This document shows, piece by piece, positions 43,886-53,062 of a DNA stretch of 64,000 bases. Position 1 is the stretch's first letter. Every line of letters starts with the position of its first letter. The stretch is from Brevibacillus sp. Its GTDB lineage: Bacteria > Bacillota > Bacilli > Brevibacillales > Brevibacillaceae. The notes beneath the pieces are model-generated. The model was given only the letters and a program-made list of their open reading frames with translations. It searched no databases and was not told the DNA's origin. A program made the position numbers and the translations under genes. The stretch covers positions 496,001-560,000 of the forward strand of contig JACDOF010000001.1 of NCBI GenBank assembly GCA_017656235.1, given 5' to 3'.

Positions 43886-44890
43886 ATGATCCGTTTTAAA
43901 AATGTGACGAAAACGTATGAAAGTGAAAACAAGTCGGTAACCGCTGTTGACAATGTCAGTCTTGAGGTGGAAGCTGGACACATTTGCGTCTTTCTCGGGC
44001 CTTCCGGTTGCGGCAAGACTACGCTCCTTCGCATGGTGAATCGGCTCATTCCGATCACCAGCGGGACGATTGAGATTAACGGGAAAGAGATTCAATCGTT
44101 CGACGTCATCGAATTGCGGCGATCAATTGGATATGTCATCCAGCAAACGGGACTCTTCCCCAACATGACCATTGAGGAAAACATCTGTGTCGTCCCGCAG
44201 CTCCTGGGGTGGGACCGCGTGAAGATGAAGCAGCGGTATAACGAGTTGATGGATATGATGGGACTGAATCCTGATGAATACCGCAACCGGTATCCGTGGG
44301 AACTGTCCGGTGGTCAGCAGCAGCGAATCGGGGTAGCGAGAGCCTTGGCTGCCGATCCTCCGGTGATGCTGATGGACGAACCGTTTGGAGCCCTTGATCC
44401 GATCATTCGGGAACGGCTGCAAAACGAATTTTTGCGAATTCAAGGGGACGTAAAAAAAACAATCCTGTTCGTCAGCCATGATATCGATGAAGCAATCAAA
44501 CTGGGAGATACAATCGCGATTTTTCAGGCGGGTCGATTGATGCAGCACGGAACGCCGGATGAAATCCTGGCCAATCCGCAAGACCAGTTTGTCTCGGAAT
44601 TTGTCGGAAATGATCGCGCATTAAAGCGTCTTACTCTGTTTACGGTAAGAGAGCTTTTGAAAAAAGCAGGCTCCGGCACGGGAAAGGCCAGCGCCAATAA
44701 GTTGGCAGCAACCTCACAGGTACATGTGGATGCCAATCTGCGTACCGCTCTGTCCGTCATATTGTCTTCCGATACGGGTGAAGCTGCCGTTGTAGATGAT
44801 CAAGGCCAATCCGTAGCTGTGCTGCGTCTTGCAGACTTTGAATCGTTTACGGGAATCCACCCGAAACGACTGACATCGATCGTTCAATAG
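43886..44890 (+). CDS. OpuC-type ABC transporter ATP-binding protein
   Basis: A 334-residue ATPase. Walker A GPSGCGKTTLLRM (about residues 36-48), Q-loop YVIQQTGLFPNM, signature LSGGQQQRIGVARAL, Walker B VMLMDEPFGALDP and switch LFVSHDIDEA are intact. After about residue 240 only one CBS-like repeat remains (VHVDANLRTALSVIL, AAVVDDQGQSVAVLR), whereas osmoregulatory OpuCA/OpuAA proteins have a CBS pair. That suggests nutrient uptake instead of osmosensing. Confidence 0.88.
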   Translation: MIRFKNVTKTYESENKSVTAVDNVSLEVEAGHICVFLGPSGCGKTTLLRMVNRLIPITSGTIEINGKEIQSFDVIELRRSIGYVIQQTGLFPNMTIEENICVVPQLLGWDRVKMKQRYNELMDMMGLNPDEYRNRYPWELSGGQQQRIGVARALAADPPVMLMDEPFGALDPIIRERLQNEFLRIQGDVKKTILFVSHDIDEAIKLGDTIAIFQAGRLMQHGTPDEILANPQDQFVSEFVGNDRALKRLTLFTVRELLKKAGSGTGKASANKLAATSQVHVDANLRTALSVILSSDTGEAAVVDDQGQSVAVLRLADFESFTGIHPKRLTSIVQ

Positions 44891-44900
44891 GGGGATTCGT

Positions 44901-45638
44901 ATGAAGGGAAGACAAACGGAAAGAATCATACGCGGTTTTCTCTATTTGATTATCGCCGCCTTTTTGCTCTGGGCCTACAGATCGGGCGCATTTCAGTTCA
45001 TTTTGGACAATCCCGACGATCTCTTGTACCTGTTGAAACAACATATTGAATTGGTGGCGCTTTCATCGTTTCTGGCCGTCATGGTATCCGTTCCAGTCGG
45101 GATACTGGTTACCAGACCCAGGTTTCGGAAATATGCCTGGATCGCCGTCAACACCGCCAACATCGGTCAAACCATTCCCAGCCTGGCCGTACTTGCGCTG
45201 GTATTGACATACTTTGGCATTGGTTATTTCACCGCCGTCTTCGCGCTCTGGGTCTATTCCCTCCTTCCGATCCTGCGAAATACCATTGCGGGAATTGAAA
45301 ACATCAATCCATCCATCATTGACGCAGGGAAGGGGATGGGCATGACATCTCGGCAAATCCTGTGGAGGCTGGAGCTGCCCAATGCCTTGTACGCCATCTT
45401 GGCGGGCATCCGAACCTCCATCGTAATCAATGTAGGGACGGCTGCCTTGGCATTTTTGATCGGAGGAGGTGGTTTGGGCGATCTCATTTTCACCGGCATT
45501 TCACTGTATGATACCGGGATCATGCTTGCAGGAGCGCTGCCGGTGACGCTATTGGCCATTACGCTCGATTATGTCCTGGGTAAGGCGGAAAAATGGATCA
45601 TTCCAAAAGGATTGCAGCGCAATCTCGACCACGTATAG
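44901..45638 (+). CDS. OpuC-type ABC permease, second
   Basis: A 245-residue permease homologous to the first one (VSVPVGILVTRPRF, NIGQTIPSLAVLALVLTYFG, DAGKGMGMTSRQILWRLELP). An N-terminal cytoplasmic stretch and one extra helix make it longer. ATG 44901 follows AGGGGGA. Permease-ATPase-permease-binding protein is a variant of the OpuC order. Confidence 0.88.
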   Translation: MKGRQTERIIRGFLYLIIAAFLLWAYRSGAFQFILDNPDDLLYLLKQHIELVALSSFLAVMVSVPVGILVTRPRFRKYAWIAVNTANIGQTIPSLAVLALVLTYFGIGYFTAVFALWVYSLLPILRNTIAGIENINPSIIDAGKGMGMTSRQILWRLELPNALYAILAGIRTSIVINVGTAALAFLIGGGGLGDLIFTGISLYDTGIMLAGALPVTLLAITLDYVLGKAEKWIIPKGLQRNLDHV

Positions 45639-45657
45639 GGGAAAGGGGACATCGAAA

Positions 45658-46617
45658 ATGAAAAAGACTGTAAAAAGCCGCATCCTATCTGTCTTGTTGG
45701 TATCGCTGATGACCGGATTGTTGACCGCTTGTGCAGGAACAGGTCAACCGGCGGAGGGGCAAACGGGTCAGGCCCAACAGGGAGAAGCGGCAAAAGGGCC
45801 CATTACGGTGGGGGGAAAAGACTTTACCGAGCAGCATTTATTGACAAAATTGACCGCGATTTATTTGAAAGAAAAAGGGTACGACGTCAGTGAAGCGAGC
45901 AATATGGGAAGTACGGTCGTCCGCTCAGCACTGGAAAATGGACAGATTGATCTTTACTGGGAATACACGGGGACGGCGCTCGTCGTCTATCAAAAACAGC
46001 CTGTCGAAACGGACCCGGATAAAGCCTACGAAAAAGTGAAGGAAAAGGATAAGGAGAACAAGCTTGTCTGGCTGAACAAAGCCAACTTCAACAATACCTA
46101 CGCCATTCTCATGCGTCAGGACAAAGCGAATGAATTGGGGATCAAAACCATTTCCGATCTGGCCAAGTACGTGAACGAAAATCAGTATGCGCTAAAGTTT
46201 GCATCCAACGCGGAGTTCTACGCTCGTGAGGACGGCATCAAAGGTCTGGAGAGAAAATACGATTTCTCATTCCCGGCAAAAAACGTGACCAAGATGGATT
46301 CGGGATTGCTCTACAACGCTCTGAAAGAAAAGCAGGTTGACGTTTCGGTGGGGTTTGCCACAGACGGACGAATCAAAGGATTTGATCTTGTCGCGTTAGA
46401 GGATGATCAACAGTTCTTCCCCGCCTACAACGGTGCTCCTGTCATCCGTCAGGAAGTGCTGGACAAACACCCGGAATTGGCTGATCTCTTGAATGAGCTG
46501 GCTGACCGCTTGGATACCGAAACCATGATGAAACTGAATTACAGCGTCGACGTGGAACACAAAGATGAATCCGAGGTAGCACGAGAGTGGCTGGCATCTG
46601 AAAAACTGATCAACTAA
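45658..46617 (+). CDS. OpuC-type substrate-binding lipoprotein
   Basis: A 319-residue binding protein. The signal peptide ends in LLTAC with Cys25 as lipid anchor, then a Gln/Gly-rich linker. The mature domain shows the OpuAC fold: VGGKDFTEQHLL, NMGSTVVRSALENGQIDLYWEYTGT cut here to under the family's long motif, and the late GFATDGRIKGFDL. ATG 45658 is preferred (GAAAGGGG upstream) over the frame open to 45571. Ligand unknown. Confidence 0.88.
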   Translation: MKKTVKSRILSVLLVSLMTGLLTACAGTGQPAEGQTGQAQQGEAAKGPITVGGKDFTEQHLLTKLTAIYLKEKGYDVSEASNMGSTVVRSALENGQIDLYWEYTGTALVVYQKQPVETDPDKAYEKVKEKDKENKLVWLNKANFNNTYAILMRQDKANELGIKTISDLAKYVNENQYALKFASNAEFYAREDGIKGLERKYDFSFPAKNVTKMDSGLLYNALKEKQVDVSVGFATDGRIKGFDLVALEDDQQFFPAYNGAPVIRQEVLDKHPELADLLNELADRLDTETMMKLNYSVDVEHKDESEVAREWLASEKLIN

Positions 46618-46657
46618 CGCACAGCGAAGATACCGTGCAGAGGGGAGACACACGAGT

Positions 46658-47980
46658 GTGGTGAACAGCCGGCTAAGCGCATACATTCTTCAAGATGAAC
46701 CGCTTGAACATTGTGATGAACAAATCGTTCGCTGTGTCAAGGAGGCGTTGATGGACCTCATCGGATGCACCATTGCTGGATCGAAGGCAGATGTATCCGG
46801 GATGGTTCGGCGGTTTGCCGTCCGTCATTGGGCAAAGGGGAGAAGTTCCGTTATGTTGTCCAATCATAAGCTGCAGCCGACAGGGGCTGCATTGGTAAAC
46901 GCAACGATGGCCAACGCCCTTGACATGGATGATGGGCATCGCTTGACGAAAGGACATCCGGGGGCAGTAGTCTTTCCGGCGGTGCTGGCAGCGGCAGAGG
47001 ACTGTCAGGCAACAGGGAGGCAGTTCCTTACCTCTCTCCTTGTTGGCTATGAAGTTGCGATCAGGGCGGGAATGACTGCCCACCAACTTCGTCCCGAATA
47101 TCATTGTACGGGTTCGTGGGGGGCACTGGGTGCTGCGGCGGGAGTGGCCAGAATCTTGGGGTTGTCAGCCGAGGAAACCGAACATGCCTTGGGAATCTCC
47201 GAATATCATTCCACATACTCGCCGATGATGCGCTGCATTGATCATCCTTCCATGTTGAAAGATGGCATCGGATGGGGATGCATGACGGGGATCAGTTCCG
47301 CATACATGGCGAAAGAAGGATTTACTGGTATTCCATCCTTGTTTTCGCAGGAATCGTCGAAGGAACTTGTCTCTGAGTTGGGGGAGAAGTATCGGATTGA
47401 GCAGCTGTATTACAAGCCGTACGCCTGTTGCCGATGGGCTCAACCGGCAGTGGAAGGGGTAAAACTCCTGGTGGAGGAAAACCGGTTATCCCCGCACATG
47501 ATCGAAAGACTGGTGATTCACACGTTTACGGAGTCTTCACGATTGATGAAGCGGATGCCTGCCAATACGGAAGAGGCACAATACAATTTGTACTTTCCGG
47601 TAGCGGCGTACCTTATCTTTGGTGAAGTCGGTCCTCGACAGGTGCTGGACGAGCTGGAAAACGAACAGATCCGCGAAGTAATGACAAAAATGGAAACTGT
47701 GATTGACTCACACCTGGATGCGCAGTTCCCTGCAAAGGCATTGTGCAAGGTGGAACTGTTCACCATCGATGGCAGGCGGTTTATGTCCCCTGTGATGCAG
47801 GCGCGAGGAGACTTTGATTATCCGCTCACATCAGCGGAGAAGAGAGATAAATTCGTCTGGCTCACTGAGCCGGTCATCGGAACAGCAGAAAGTATCAAAC
47901 TACTCAATCTGATCGAGCATGTTGATGAACTCCAAAACATTTCCGACCTGACAGCAGCCATACCACCGGGAGCAGTGTAA
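46658..47980 (+). CDS. MmgE/PrpD family protein
   Basis: A 440-residue member of a family that includes 2-methylcitrate dehydratase, cis-aconitate decarboxylase and iminodisuccinate epimerase. The helical domain shows ALDMDDGHRLTKGHPGAVVFP (about residues 88-108), LLVGYEVAIRAG, and YKPYACCRWAQPAVEG near 250. The start is GTG 46658 or 46661 (AGGGGAG upstream). Substrate cannot be told; in this operon it likely acts on a di- or tricarboxylic acid or amino acid derivative carried in by the importer. Confidence 0.85.
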   Translation: MVNSRLSAYILQDEPLEHCDEQIVRCVKEALMDLIGCTIAGSKADVSGMVRRFAVRHWAKGRSSVMLSNHKLQPTGAALVNATMANALDMDDGHRLTKGHPGAVVFPAVLAAAEDCQATGRQFLTSLLVGYEVAIRAGMTAHQLRPEYHCTGSWGALGAAAGVARILGLSAEETEHALGISEYHSTYSPMMRCIDHPSMLKDGIGWGCMTGISSAYMAKEGFTGIPSLFSQESSKELVSELGEKYRIEQLYYKPYACCRWAQPAVEGVKLLVEENRLSPHMIERLVIHTFTESSRLMKRMPANTEEAQYNLYFPVAAYLIFGEVGPRQVLDELENEQIREVMTKMETVIDSHLDAQFPAKALCKVELFTIDGRRFMSPVMQARGDFDYPLTSAEKRDKFVWLTEPVIGTAESIKLLNLIEHVDELQNISDLTAAIPPGAV

Positions 47981-48017
47981 TGGTCCGCGCCGCAATAGCT
48001 GATACAAATCTTGCATG

Positions 48018-48046
48018 TGGCACGAAACTCGTTTCGCCTTGTGCCA
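48018..48046 (+). other. Hairpin between the MmgE/PrpD and hydrolase genes
   Basis: CGAAAC/GTTTCG (48023-48028 with 48031-48036) inside TGGCAC/GTGCCA (48018-48023 with 48041-48046). No T-run follows; perhaps an mRNA processing or attenuation signal. Confidence 0.4.
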
Positions 48047-48106
48047 ATGATTAACTGGCTATCAATGTTTGCTTTCCCTCTTACCTAACAATCCTGGGAG
48101 GAATAG

Positions 48107-48997
48107 ATGATGAGAGAACGAAAAATATCATTTTACAGCGAAGGATACAAACTGGATGGTACCGTCTACCTTCCGGATGATTACCAGCCAGGTGAAAAAC
48201 GACCTGCGATTATTCCCAATTCCGGATACAACGGGTTTAACGAGTTTTATCCGCGTCTGTTCGCACGGAATTTGACCAAAGCGGGGTATGTCTGCCTCGG
48301 TTTTGACTACAGGGGCTTTGCCAATAGTGAAGGAAAGCCCGGCAGGGTGATTTTGGATGAACAGGTGGAGGACATCAAAAACGCGATTACCTTCTTGCGT
48401 ATACAGGACGAAGTAAATCCTGACCAAATCGGACTGATCGGATGGGGAATGGGTGCATCCAACGTTGTACGGGTGGCCGCAGCAGACAAACGCGTAAAAG
48501 CAGTTGCCGCCCTGAACGGTTTCTTCAACGGGGAGAGATGGCTGAGATCGATTCATTCCTATGTTGAATGGAATCACATTTTACAGGTAATGGAGGAAGA
48601 TCGGATTCGGCGCGTTACGACAGGGGAATCTCTGTTGGCCGACCCGTTCATTCATTATCCGCTGGACCCGGCGACAGATGATTACGTGCAGAAGGAATTG
48701 GCTCCTCTTTCTCCGTTTGGCAAGCAGACCGCGCTTCAGTTTACGGAATCGATCGCAACGATGAATGCGGAAAAGGTAGTGGCCGATATTTCACCCCGTC
48801 CACTTTTTGTCGCTCACGGCAAGGATAATCTGCTGCATCCGGTTGACGAGTCGCTTTCCCTTTTTGAAGCGGCGAAAGAACCCAAACAGCTCTACTTGAT
48901 CGACGGAAAACACAACGACTTCATGTATCATGAGCATCCGGTATTTCAGGACCTGGTGAGCCGATTGAAGGAGTTCTTTGAGCAGAGTTTGAAATAA
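48107..48997 (+). CDS. Alpha/beta hydrolase-fold protein without the nucleophile Ser
   Basis: A 296-residue protein of the dienelactone-hydrolase/acyl-esterase type. The fold markers are present: RPAIIPNSGYNGF, GFDYRGFANSEG, and the late acid and base segments HGKDNLLHP and DGKHNDFM. The nucleophile elbow, however, reads GWGMGAS, so residue 114 is Gly where GxSxG needs Ser. It may be inactive toward esters, use another residue, or work as a different enzyme such as a lyase. ATG 48107 follows TGGGAGGA. Confidence 0.82.
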   Translation: MMRERKISFYSEGYKLDGTVYLPDDYQPGEKRPAIIPNSGYNGFNEFYPRLFARNLTKAGYVCLGFDYRGFANSEGKPGRVILDEQVEDIKNAITFLRIQDEVNPDQIGLIGWGMGASNVVRVAAADKRVKAVAALNGFFNGERWLRSIHSYVEWNHILQVMEEDRIRRVTTGESLLADPFIHYPLDPATDDYVQKELAPLSPFGKQTALQFTESIATMNAEKVVADISPRPLFVAHGKDNLLHPVDESLSLFEAAKEPKQLYLIDGKHNDFMYHEHPVFQDLVSRLKEFFEQSLK

Positions 48998-49228
48998 GCC
49001 TCGCAGATTGAAACAAAGCGAGTGTGACGGGAGAGCGGCCATTTTCCGCACGAATGACTTTGCCAACCATCCAAGCGGACAGTCCGGCTCCATTGGCGGT
49101 TGGCAATGGAGTGAGAAAAGGGAAATGGCCGCCTCCCCCTATCAAAACATGTCTGCACGCGGCGAGCAGCGGAATCGCTGCTCATTTCTGTATCACCCGG
49201 AGATTATTGATGAGGAAGGGATTCGTTC

Positions 49229-50107
49229 ATGTCTTTGTTTCATCCGCTGTTAAAAGGAGCCATTGAACTGCACTGCCACAGCTATCCCAGTCTGTTTCCG
49301 CGCCGACAAACGGACTGGGAATTGATTCAAGATGTCAAAGCTGCCGGGATGGCAGGAGTGGTGTTAAAATCTCATGAGTCACAAACCGTTGACCGCGCCA
49401 GCCTGATTCGCATGAAGGAGCCTGACTTGCTGGTATACGGCGGACTGGTGTGCAATCACTTTACGGGTGGATTGTCGCCTGCGGCGGTAGATGCGGCCAT
49501 CCGGCTGGGAGCAAAGGTGATCTGGATGCCGACGCTGTCTTCCAAGGAGCACCAGTGTCATTTTGGAAAAAAAAAGACGCGTTTTTTCAACACGGAACGG
49601 CCGCTCCTGCACCCGGATGAAGGGCTGGAAATATGGGATGAAAACCGTCGTATATTGCCCAACGTACACGAAATTCTTGCCCTGATTGGAGAAGCTGACA
49701 TCGTGCTGGCCACCGGTCACCTGCATGCTGACGAAGTGATGGCGCTGGTTGCAGCGGCAAAACAGCACAAGGTGGAAAAAATCCTGGTACAGCACGCTGA
49801 TTTGGGTATCGCCCCTGTCCCGCTGGACCTGCAGATGCAGCTCGCCAGGCAGGGGGCCATTTTGGAGAAGTGCTACTTGGCATGCAGTTCCGATTTTCGT
49901 GATTTGAGTGTAGCGCAAATGGCTGATACCATCAGCCAGATCGGGGCGGACGCCTGCGTGTTGGTGACAGACTACGGGCAGCTTCACAACATCCCGCCTA
50001 TTGCGGCCTTGAGCGAATTTGTGGAGCAGCTGCTTCGCTGCGGTATCCGTCAAGGGGACATCGAAAAAATGCTGGTTAAAAACCCGCGGGCCTTGTTAGG
50101 CGTCTGA
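49229..50107 (+). CDS. DUF6282 family protein (metal-dependent hydrolase-like)
   Basis: A 292-residue protein with an amidohydrolase/PHP-like layout: IELHCHSYPS (residues about 12-21) with an HxH metal motif, VLKSHE (about 45), TGHLHADE (about 170), QHADLG (about 193) and TDYGQLHN (about 250), enough His and Asp for a metal site. The reaction is unknown. ATG 49229 has GAGGAAGGG upstream. The preceding 231-base gap (48998-49228) shows nothing I can name. Confidence 0.72.
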   Translation: MSLFHPLLKGAIELHCHSYPSLFPRRQTDWELIQDVKAAGMAGVVLKSHESQTVDRASLIRMKEPDLLVYGGLVCNHFTGGLSPAAVDAAIRLGAKVIWMPTLSSKEHQCHFGKKKTRFFNTERPLLHPDEGLEIWDENRRILPNVHEILALIGEADIVLATGHLHADEVMALVAAAKQHKVEKILVQHADLGIAPVPLDLQMQLARQGAILEKCYLACSSDFRDLSVAQMADTISQIGADACVLVTDYGQLHNIPPIAALSEFVEQLLRCGIRQGDIEKMLVKNPRALLGV

Positions 50108-50130
50108 ACAACCGGAAAGGGGGAGCGCAA

Positions 50131-51537
50131 ATGAAGAAGCACGTGTTGGAGCAGATCCTTGCGATTGTTCCAAAGGAGCGTGTGTTACTCGATTTGGCGG
50201 AGCGATATTCCTACAGTTTTGATGCCTCTTTCGGACAGTATCTTCCGGACGTCGTCATTCAACCCGAAACGGCACAGGAAATCAGTCAGCTTGTGAAATT
50301 GGCCAATCAATACCTGATTCCCGTCTATCCTCGGGGGGCCGCCACATCCCTCAGTGGTGGCCCGCTGCCGGTTGAAGGTGGCATGGTGCTGGACATGTCG
50401 CGGATGAACAAAAAGTTGATTATTGATCGGGAGAACTTGCTTGCCATAGTCTCGCCGGGAGTGATCACGGCGGATGTACACAAGAGAGCGGAGGAAGTGG
50501 GGCTTTTTTACCCGCCTGATCCGAGCAGTTCCCACGTCTCCACGATTGGCGGGAATCTGCTTGAAAACTCCAGCGGGCCGAAAGGGCTGAAGTACGGAAC
50601 GACGAAGGAGTACGTCATCGGACTGGAGGTAGTGACACCGACTGGCGAGATCATCCGCACGGGCGGGAAAACCGTAAAAAATGTGACAGGTTATGACCTC
50701 ACCAGGCTTATCGTCGGTTCGGAAGGGACATTGGGGATTGTTACGGAAGCCATCTTGCGGCTCATTCCCAAACCGCTGGCGCGAAAAACGCTGTTGGCAA
50801 CGTTTCACCGATTGGAAGACTCTGGTCATGCCATCACCAAAATACTATCATCAGGAATACTGCCGGCCGCAATGGAATTAATGGACAACGCATGTATCCG
50901 CTCGGTGGAACAATACTCCCCGTGTGGCCTGCCGGTCGATGCGGAGGCCCTGATCATTATCGAGGTAGACGGACACCCGATGGCGGTGGAAGAGGAAATC
51001 AGGATATGTGAGCAGCTTTGTTATGAGCAGGGGGCGGCTCACGTGCGAGTGGCGCAAAACGAGAGCGAGCGAACGGACATCTGGAAAGCAAGAAAAATGG
51101 TATCGCCTGCGATTACCCAAATGGGCCCGACAAAAATCTCCGAAGATGCGACAGTGCCGCGCAGTCAAATCCCCGAAATGATGAGGCGGCTTGCCCAAAT
51201 TCGCGACAAATATCAATTGAATCTGGTGGTTTTTGGACATGCTGGAGACGGGAATCTTCACCCCAACATCATCACCGACAAACGCAACAAGGAAGAAATG
51301 AAGCGTGTGGAAGAGGCTGTAGGTGAAATATTTGAGGCGGCGGTTTCATTGGGCGGGACACTATCCGGAGAGCATGGGATCGGTACGATGAAGGCCCCAT
51401 ATATGGAGATGGAATTGGGCGAAGCGGGCTTGATGATGATGAAAAAACTGAAGCAGGCGTGGGACCCGAATCATATTATGAACCCTGGCAAAATCTTTCC
51501 GAAACCGGGACAGACGAGGGTGGTGTTGACGGAATGA
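50131..51537 (+). CDS. FAD-linked 2-hydroxyacid oxidase, GlcD-like
   Basis: A 468-residue flavoprotein of the glycolate oxidase/D-lactate dehydrogenase group. The FAD-binding domain has YPRGAATSLSGG (about 69-80), PPDPSSSHVSTIGGNL, GLKYGTT and VGSEGTLGIVTEA; the C-terminal domain has VFGHAGDGNLHPN (about 368) and LSGEHGIGTMK. It likely oxidises a 2-hydroxyacid and passes electrons to the iron-sulphur partner encoded next. GlcE is absent. It overlaps the next gene by 4 bases. Confidence 0.9.
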   Translation: MKKHVLEQILAIVPKERVLLDLAERYSYSFDASFGQYLPDVVIQPETAQEISQLVKLANQYLIPVYPRGAATSLSGGPLPVEGGMVLDMSRMNKKLIIDRENLLAIVSPGVITADVHKRAEEVGLFYPPDPSSSHVSTIGGNLLENSSGPKGLKYGTTKEYVIGLEVVTPTGEIIRTGGKTVKNVTGYDLTRLIVGSEGTLGIVTEAILRLIPKPLARKTLLATFHRLEDSGHAITKILSSGILPAAMELMDNACIRSVEQYSPCGLPVDAEALIIIEVDGHPMAVEEEIRICEQLCYEQGAAHVRVAQNESERTDIWKARKMVSPAITQMGPTKISEDATVPRSQIPEMMRRLAQIRDKYQLNLVVFGHAGDGNLHPNIITDKRNKEEMKRVEEAVGEIFEAAVSLGGTLSGEHGIGTMKAPYMEMELGEAGLMMMKKLKQAWDPNHIMNPGKIFPKPGQTRVVLTE

Positions 51538-52880
51538 ACCCGTACACATCGCAAACAGAGAAAGCGACCCAGCCGAACCCCCGGGCCTCCAACCTGTTTG
51601 AGCTGACATATGATGCTACCAATCAATGTGTTCAGTGCGGTTATTGTTTGCCGGTCTGTCCCACTTACGAATCGATGGGTAGAGAGTCTGCCTCTCCGCG
51701 GGGCAGGATTAATCTGGTGAAAATGGCGGCAGAGGGCAAAATCGACATTGATGAACATTTGGCAAGTCCGATCGATCTATGTTTGGGCTGCCGGGCATGT
51801 GAGGTGGCTTGTCCGGTAGGCGTTCCGTACGGACATATCCTGGAGTCGACCAAAGAAGTAATAGCCGGGAATGAGCAGGGCAGGCACGCTTCCGCGCGAA
51901 GTCACGTGCTGAAAAAAGCGCTGCTGACCAAACTGTTTCCAAAACCGGGGCGCCTGCGGATATTGGGTAATCTCGTCTGGATCTATCAAAAGCTGGGTCT
52001 GGGCAATCTAATCCGCAAAACGAAGGTACTGGAAGCGATCTCTCTTCCGGCAGCACAATTTGAAAAAGTCCTGCCACGGCTGGAATCGCCGGTTAAACGA
52101 ACCCGTTGGGGAGCGGTTTTCCCTGCCAAAGGCAAGAAAAAGGCACGGGTCGCCTTCTTTACCGGATGTATTATGGATGCACTGATGTACCAAACCAACC
52201 GGCTGACAATTGAACTGCTTGTCCTTGCCGGGTGTGAAGTCGTGATACCGAGGAAACAAAACTGCTGCGGCGCGCTGCACGCACACCAGGGCCTGATTGC
52301 CGAGGCAAAAGAGTTGGCCAAGGCAAATATCGAGGCCTTTGAGCAGTCCCAAGCCGACTACTATATCAACAATGCCGGGGGATGTGGCGCATCTCTGCGT
52401 GAATACGATCATCTGTTGGCTGGAGAAGACGATTGGGAGGAGCGCGCCAGAGCATTCGTAGACAAATCGAGAGATATCACGGAGATTCTTGTTGAACTGG
52501 GCCCCCTGCCGTTTTTGAATGAATGGAAAGGTATCATTACCTATCAGGATTCTTGCCACTTGCGGAACGTACAGGGAGTCGTGAACCAGCCGCGACAGCT
52601 GCTCAAGTCAATCCCGGGCGCCACGTATGTGGAACTGGAGGGAAGCGAGAGCTGCTGTGCTTCGGGAGGAATCTACAATCTTCTTCATTTTCATGAATCG
52701 ATGAAAATATTGGATGCCAAAATGGAGAAGGTGGAGAAAACGAAAGCGACCACAATTGTGACCACGAACCCGGGGTGTTTGCTGCAAATGAAGCTTGGCG
52801 TGGAAAGGCAAGGGAGAGAAAGGGAAGTACGGGTACTGCATATCGTAGAGGTTTTGGCCGAAGCGTGCGGAGTGAAGTAG
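51534..52880 (+). CDS. Iron-sulphur oxidoreductase subunit, GlcF-like
   Basis: A 448-residue partner of the flavoprotein. Two [4Fe-4S] motifs near the N-terminus, CVQCGYCLPVCP (about residues 33-44) and CLGCRACEVACP (about 83-94), and two CCG domains farther on (CCGALHAHQG near 245, and SCHLRNVQGV with CCASGG). Electrons probably go to the quinone pool. ATG 51534 overlaps the previous stop (ATGA); the open frame reaches back to 51459. Confidence 0.9.
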   Translation: MNPYTSQTEKATQPNPRASNLFELTYDATNQCVQCGYCLPVCPTYESMGRESASPRGRINLVKMAAEGKIDIDEHLASPIDLCLGCRACEVACPVGVPYGHILESTKEVIAGNEQGRHASARSHVLKKALLTKLFPKPGRLRILGNLVWIYQKLGLGNLIRKTKVLEAISLPAAQFEKVLPRLESPVKRTRWGAVFPAKGKKKARVAFFTGCIMDALMYQTNRLTIELLVLAGCEVVIPRKQNCCGALHAHQGLIAEAKELAKANIEAFEQSQADYYINNAGGCGASLREYDHLLAGEDDWEERARAFVDKSRDITEILVELGPLPFLNEWKGIITYQDSCHLRNVQGVVNQPRQLLKSIPGATYVELEGSESCCASGGIYNLLHFHESMKILDAKMEKVEKTKATTIVTTNPGCLLQMKLGVERQGREREVRVLHIVEVLAEACGVK

Positions 52881-52924
52881 GTCTTGTTTATCGGCGGGCG
52901 TGATCACAGGTGAGGAAGGACGAA

Positions 52925-52992
52925 CGGAGAGAAAACACCGTGAGCAGCAGCCTTGGCGCTGCCATCGGCTAAGCAAACCGGTTTTCTCTCCG
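52925..52992. repeat. Perfect 12-base inverted repeat enclosing a second hairpin
   Basis: CGGAGAGAAAAC (52925-52936) is the exact reverse complement of GTTTTCTCTCCG (52981-52992). Between them GCAGC/GCTGC (52947-52951 with 52958-52962) forms an inner stem. No T-run follows on either strand. It lies 44 bases after the GlcF-like gene; a 3' stabilising structure or a structured RNA are possible. Confidence 0.6.
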
Positions 52993-53062
52993 CCCTTGCG
53001 AACCCTTTGTGCAGTGGATTGCCAACGCACTTTTTCCCAATGGCTGTTTGGATCAAGATCCA

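Noticed and set aside
48018-48034. Sigma-54 promoter before the alpha/beta hydrolase gene (TGGCAC at 48018)
   Set aside because: The -24 element fits, but at the right distance the sequence is TCGT, not TTGC, and the bases belong to a hairpin.
52925-52992. T-box or other known riboswitch at the nested inverted repeat
   Set aside because: No T-box sequence and no start codon of a gene follows in range; the next feature is a tRNA gene with its own promoter.
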